Origin: Pseudomonadales bacterium
Lineage (GTDB): Bacteria; Pseudomonadota; Gammaproteobacteria; Pseudomonadales; Azotimanducaceae
Reading direction: 5' to 3'
Length of the DNA stretch: 62,955 nt
NCBI GenBank assembly: GCA_023300545.1
Contig: JALZVT010000050.1
Span: 1-62,955, forward strand
In this document: piece after piece, positions 60,413 to 62,955 of the stretch
Position numbering within the stretch: the stretch's first letter is position 1
Layout of the letters: the number at the start of each line of letters is the position of its first letter
Made by a program: the position numbers and the translations under genes
Notes under the pieces: generated by a model
Database searches by the model: none
What the model was told of the DNA's origin: nothing
Seen by the model: the letters and a program-made list of their open reading frames with translations, nothing else

Positions 60413-62932
60413 ATGTCTAACAACCGTTCAGAATTATCCGATCAGCCTTCACCCTCAGTTCAAGAGGTTCTCGACAACGCGATTGCAGGTAAACTGCCGT
60501 CCGCCGAGGAAGCACTCGCACTCGCGGGCTTTGCTGACACAAAGACCCTTGCCAACACCGCCACGCAACTGCGCGACACCGGCTTTGGCAATACGGTCAC
60601 CTATTCCCGCAAAGCCTTTGTGCCGCTCACTCACCTGTGTCGCGACGTGTGCCACTACTGCACCTTTGCTCAGGTACCCCGCAAGGTAAAAGCACCTTAC
60701 CTCACGTTAGACGAGGTACTCGCTACCGCAAAAGAAGGCGCAGCCCTGGGCTGCAAAGAACTGCTGTTCACTTTGGGTGAAAAACCCGAACTGCGTTACA
60801 AAGCAGCTCGCGAGGCCTTGGCCGAGATGGGCTTTGAGTCGACCCTGCACTATTTGAAAGCGGCTGCCGAACTCGTGTTCAAGGAAACCGGCATGTTGCC
60901 ACACCTGAACCCTGGCACCATGACCCCCGAAGAAATTGAGTGGCTGCGCCCGGTTTCACCATCAATGGGCATCATGATTGAGTCCACGTCAGATCGGCTG
61001 ACCGAAAAAGGCATGCCGCACTACGGCTCACCCGACAAGATTCCTTCGGTTCGCCTACAAACACTGAAAGACGCTGGCACGGCCCAGGTGCCGTTCACAA
61101 CCGGCATTCTTATCGGCATCGGCGAGACACGTGCAGAGCGCATTGAGAGCCTGCTGGCGATTCGCGAAATTCACGAACGCCACGGCCACGTGCAAGAAAT
61201 CATCGTGCAGAACTTTCGCGCAAAGCCAGAAACAAAAATGTCTCAGGCGCCAGAGCCTGATCTCAACGACCTGCTTTGGACTATAGCTGTTGCCCGTATC
61301 GTGTTTGGCGCGCACATGAGCATCCAGGCACCACCAAACTTAAGCCCCGGCGTTCTACCGCAGTTGGTTAACGCAGGCATCAATGACTGGGGTGGCGTGT
61401 CGCCGGTAACCCCCGACTTTGTGAACCCTGAAGCACCCTGGCCGAATCTGGAAGAGCTGCGTCGCGAAACCGCCGCCGCGGGTAAAGCACTGCACGAGCG
61501 CCTTACTATTTATCCAAACTACGCAGCCGACCTCGATCGTTGGGTTGCACCAGAAATGCACGATCGTATGCTGGAAGTCATCGACGCCAGCGGTTGGCCG
61601 CGCCTCGATGGCTGGTGTCCTGGGGACGAAACACCACCCCCACAGCACGACATCGACCTGATCGCCAAAGCGCCACGATTCGTGTCAAAGCCGATTGCCA
61701 ACGCACTCAAAAAGGTCGACAACGGCGAGTCCCTGTCCGAGGCCGATGTCGTTAAGCTGTTTGCGGCGCGCGAAGACGACTTCTCTGCCGTTGTGCAAAA
61801 AGCCGATGCGCTGCGCAAAGCCGTCAATGGCGACACCGTCAGCTTTGTCGTTAACCGCAACATCAACTACACCAACATCTGCTACTTCAAGTGTCAGTTC
61901 TGTGCCTTCTCGAAAGGCAAAATGAGCGAGAACCTGCGCGGTAAACCCTACGACCTTACCGACGAAGAAATTGCTCGACGGGTCACCGAAGCCTGGGAGC
62001 GCGGCGGAACCGAAGTTTGCATGCAGGGTGGCATTCACCCCGACTACACCGGTGATACCTATCTGAATATTGTGAAGGTCGTAAAAGAAGCGCAGCCCGA
62101 CATGCACGTGCACGCCTTCTCGCCTTTGGAAGTATGGCAAGGAGCTGCAACGCTTGGACTAGATCTGCACACGTACCTGCGACGAATCAAAGAGGCCGGC
62201 CTCGATACTCTGCCCGGCACCGCCGCTGAGATTCTTGACGACGAAGTTCGCGACATCATCTGTGCTGACAAGATCAACACAGCACAGTGGCTCGAAGTCA
62301 TGCAGGCCGCCCATGAAGTGGGCTTTCGCACCACCGCCACGGTGATGTACGGCCATGTTGAAAAGCCGTACCACTGGGCACGTCATCTACTCCGTCTACG
62401 AGATCTGCAATCTAAAACCGGCGGCTTCACCGAGTTTGTACCTTTACCGTTTGTACACATGGAAGCGCCCATGTACCTAAAGGGCAAGGCCCGTAAAGGA
62501 CCCACCTTCCGCGAGGCTGTGCTCATGCACGCGGTCGCACGAATTACCTTTCACGGTCTGATCGATAACATTCAAGCCAGCTGGGTAAAGATGGGGCACG
62601 AGGGTGTAATGGCTGCTCTGAACGCCGGCTGCAACGACCTCGGCGGCTCACTCATGAACGAGAGCATTACCCGAGCCGCAGGCTCCGCTCACGGCCAAGA
62701 GACCTCACCGCAGCAGATGCACGCCATGATCAAGGCCGCTGGTCGCACACCTCGTCAGCGCACCACACTCTACGCAGACGCATCACCCGAGCGTATCGAC
62801 ACGGGCTTTGCCGCTGGCGAGCTGGTTGAGATCATCAATACCACACCCGTGAAGCGCGAGAAAAAGCGCAAAGGGCCACTGCTAAAACCAGGCCTCGATG
62901 GTGGATCTTTGATTGCCGTAGAACGTGGATAA
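60413..62932 (+). CDS. fbiC: FO synthase, fused CofG-CofH radical SAM enzyme
   Basis: Makes 7,8-didemethyl-8-hydroxy-5-deazariboflavin (FO), the F420 chromophore, from tyrosine and a flavin precursor. At 839 residues it is the fused form found in actinobacteria (archaea usually have separate CofG and CofH). Two radical SAM clusters are visible: C76-RDV-C80-HY-C83 in the CofG-like half and C490-YFK-C494-QF-C497 in the CofH-like half. GEKPELRYKAAREALAEMG and GGIHPDYTGDTYLNIVKVV belong to the respective halves. It is the last gene of the F420 run. Confidence 0.97.
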   Translation: MSNNRSELSDQPSPSVQEVLDNAIAGKLPSAEEALALAGFADTKTLANTATQLRDTGFGNTVTYSRKAFVPLTHLCRDVCHYCTFAQVPRKVKAPYLTLDEVLATAKEGAALGCKELLFTLGEKPELRYKAAREALAEMGFESTLHYLKAAAELVFKETGMLPHLNPGTMTPEEIEWLRPVSPSMGIMIESTSDRLTEKGMPHYGSPDKIPSVRLQTLKDAGTAQVPFTTGILIGIGETRAERIESLLAIREIHERHGHVQEIIVQNFRAKPETKMSQAPEPDLNDLLWTIAVARIVFGAHMSIQAPPNLSPGVLPQLVNAGINDWGGVSPVTPDFVNPEAPWPNLEELRRETAAAGKALHERLTIYPNYAADLDRWVAPEMHDRMLEVIDASGWPRLDGWCPGDETPPPQHDIDLIAKAPRFVSKPIANALKKVDNGESLSEADVVKLFAAREDDFSAVVQKADALRKAVNGDTVSFVVNRNINYTNICYFKCQFCAFSKGKMSENLRGKPYDLTDEEIARRVTEAWERGGTEVCMQGGIHPDYTGDTYLNIVKVVKEAQPDMHVHAFSPLEVWQGAATLGLDLHTYLRRIKEAGLDTLPGTAAEILDDEVRDIICADKINTAQWLEVMQAAHEVGFRTTATVMYGHVEKPYHWARHLLRLRDLQSKTGGFTEFVPLPFVHMEAPMYLKGKARKGPTFREAVLMHAVARITFHGLIDNIQASWVKMGHEGVMAALNAGCNDLGGSLMNESITRAAGSAHGQETSPQQMHAMIKAAGRTPRQRTTLYADASPERIDTGFAAGELVEIINTTPVKREKKRKGPLLKPGLDGGSLIAVERG

Positions 62933-62955
62933 ATAGAACGTGGATAAATAGAACG
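62919..62955. repeat. 15-base tandem repeat at window end
   Basis: TAGAACGTGGATAAA occurs at 62919-62933 and 62934-62948, with a further partial copy to 62955. The first copy includes the last codons and stop of fbiC. It may be a real short duplication or an assembly artefact at a contig end. Confidence 0.7.

Noticed and set aside
1-62955. CRISPR arrays, tRNA or rRNA genes, insertion sequences, prophage
   Set aside because: No regularly spaced repeats, cloverleaf-bearing gaps, transposase or phage genes were seen; almost all sequence is accounted for by coding regions.

Overview
This window looks like chromosomal DNA of a Gammaproteobacterium, probably marine or uncultured. The clues are the MSHA-type pilus gene order, a TRAP transporter, MlaA/MlaC-type lipid proteins, glg genes of the proteobacterial kind and many large c-di-GMP signalling proteins. 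There is no rRNA, tRNA, phage, insertion sequence or CRISPR array. Both ends are open: the first gene is cut at its 5' end, and the last bases form a short tandem repeat that may be a contig edge.

Layout. 1-3.3 kb: the end of an OmpR-type regulator, a sensor kinase tail-to-tail with it, a DUF2878 membrane protein, the decayed end of an FAD amine-oxidase-like gene, and a DUF6134-like exported protein. 3.3-14.7 kb: a compact six-gene glycogen operon on the minus strand (glgB-glgX-glgP-malQ-glgC-glgA). 14.9-15.6 kb: a nitroreductase. 15.6-28.8 kb: a minus-strand operon starting with a sensor kinase, a single-domain response regulator and a GAF/degenerate-GGDEF/EAL protein, followed by an MSHA-like pilus assembly set (ATPase, platform, one prepilin, PilM/N/O/P-like proteins, secretin). 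29-34 kb: a SirB1-like protein, two tiny candidate ORFs and a heterodimeric ABC exporter. 34-39.7 kb: photolyase, DUF523/DUF1722 protein, two acyl-CoA dehydrogenases, a small unknown protein and a YjbQ protein. 39.7-43.2 kb: a PAS/GGDEF/EAL protein. 43.2-51.2 kb: a seven-gene minus-strand run joining a TatT-type TRAP transporter to MlaC-, MlaA- and HpnN-like lipid transport proteins. 51.4-55.1 kb: a lipoprotein redoxin with an in-frame UGA that is very probably selenocysteine, an unknown protein, an enoyl-CoA hydratase and a glucokinase. 55.2-62.9 kb: coenzyme F420 genes, with two luciferase-like oxidoreductases, NADPH:F420 reductase, cofE, cofD, cofC and the fused FO synthase fbiC.

How the parts fit. 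Glucokinase and the glg operon cover glucose phosphorylation and glycogen synthesis and breakdown. The pilus operon carries its own phosphorelay and an EAL protein, and its ATPase has a complete two-motif c-di-GMP-binding MshEN domain behind an unusual N-terminal STAS domain, so phosphorylation and c-di-GMP probably converge on pilus extension. The F420 block encodes most of the pathway for making the deazaflavin, a route to reduce it and two likely users. The FO intermediate could also serve the photolyase as an antenna. The least described parts are the UGA-containing redoxin with a hairpin of bacterial SECIS type, the TRAP-Mla-RND operon, the STAS-MshE and secretin-SPOR fusions, and the two tiny ORFs before the ABC exporter.
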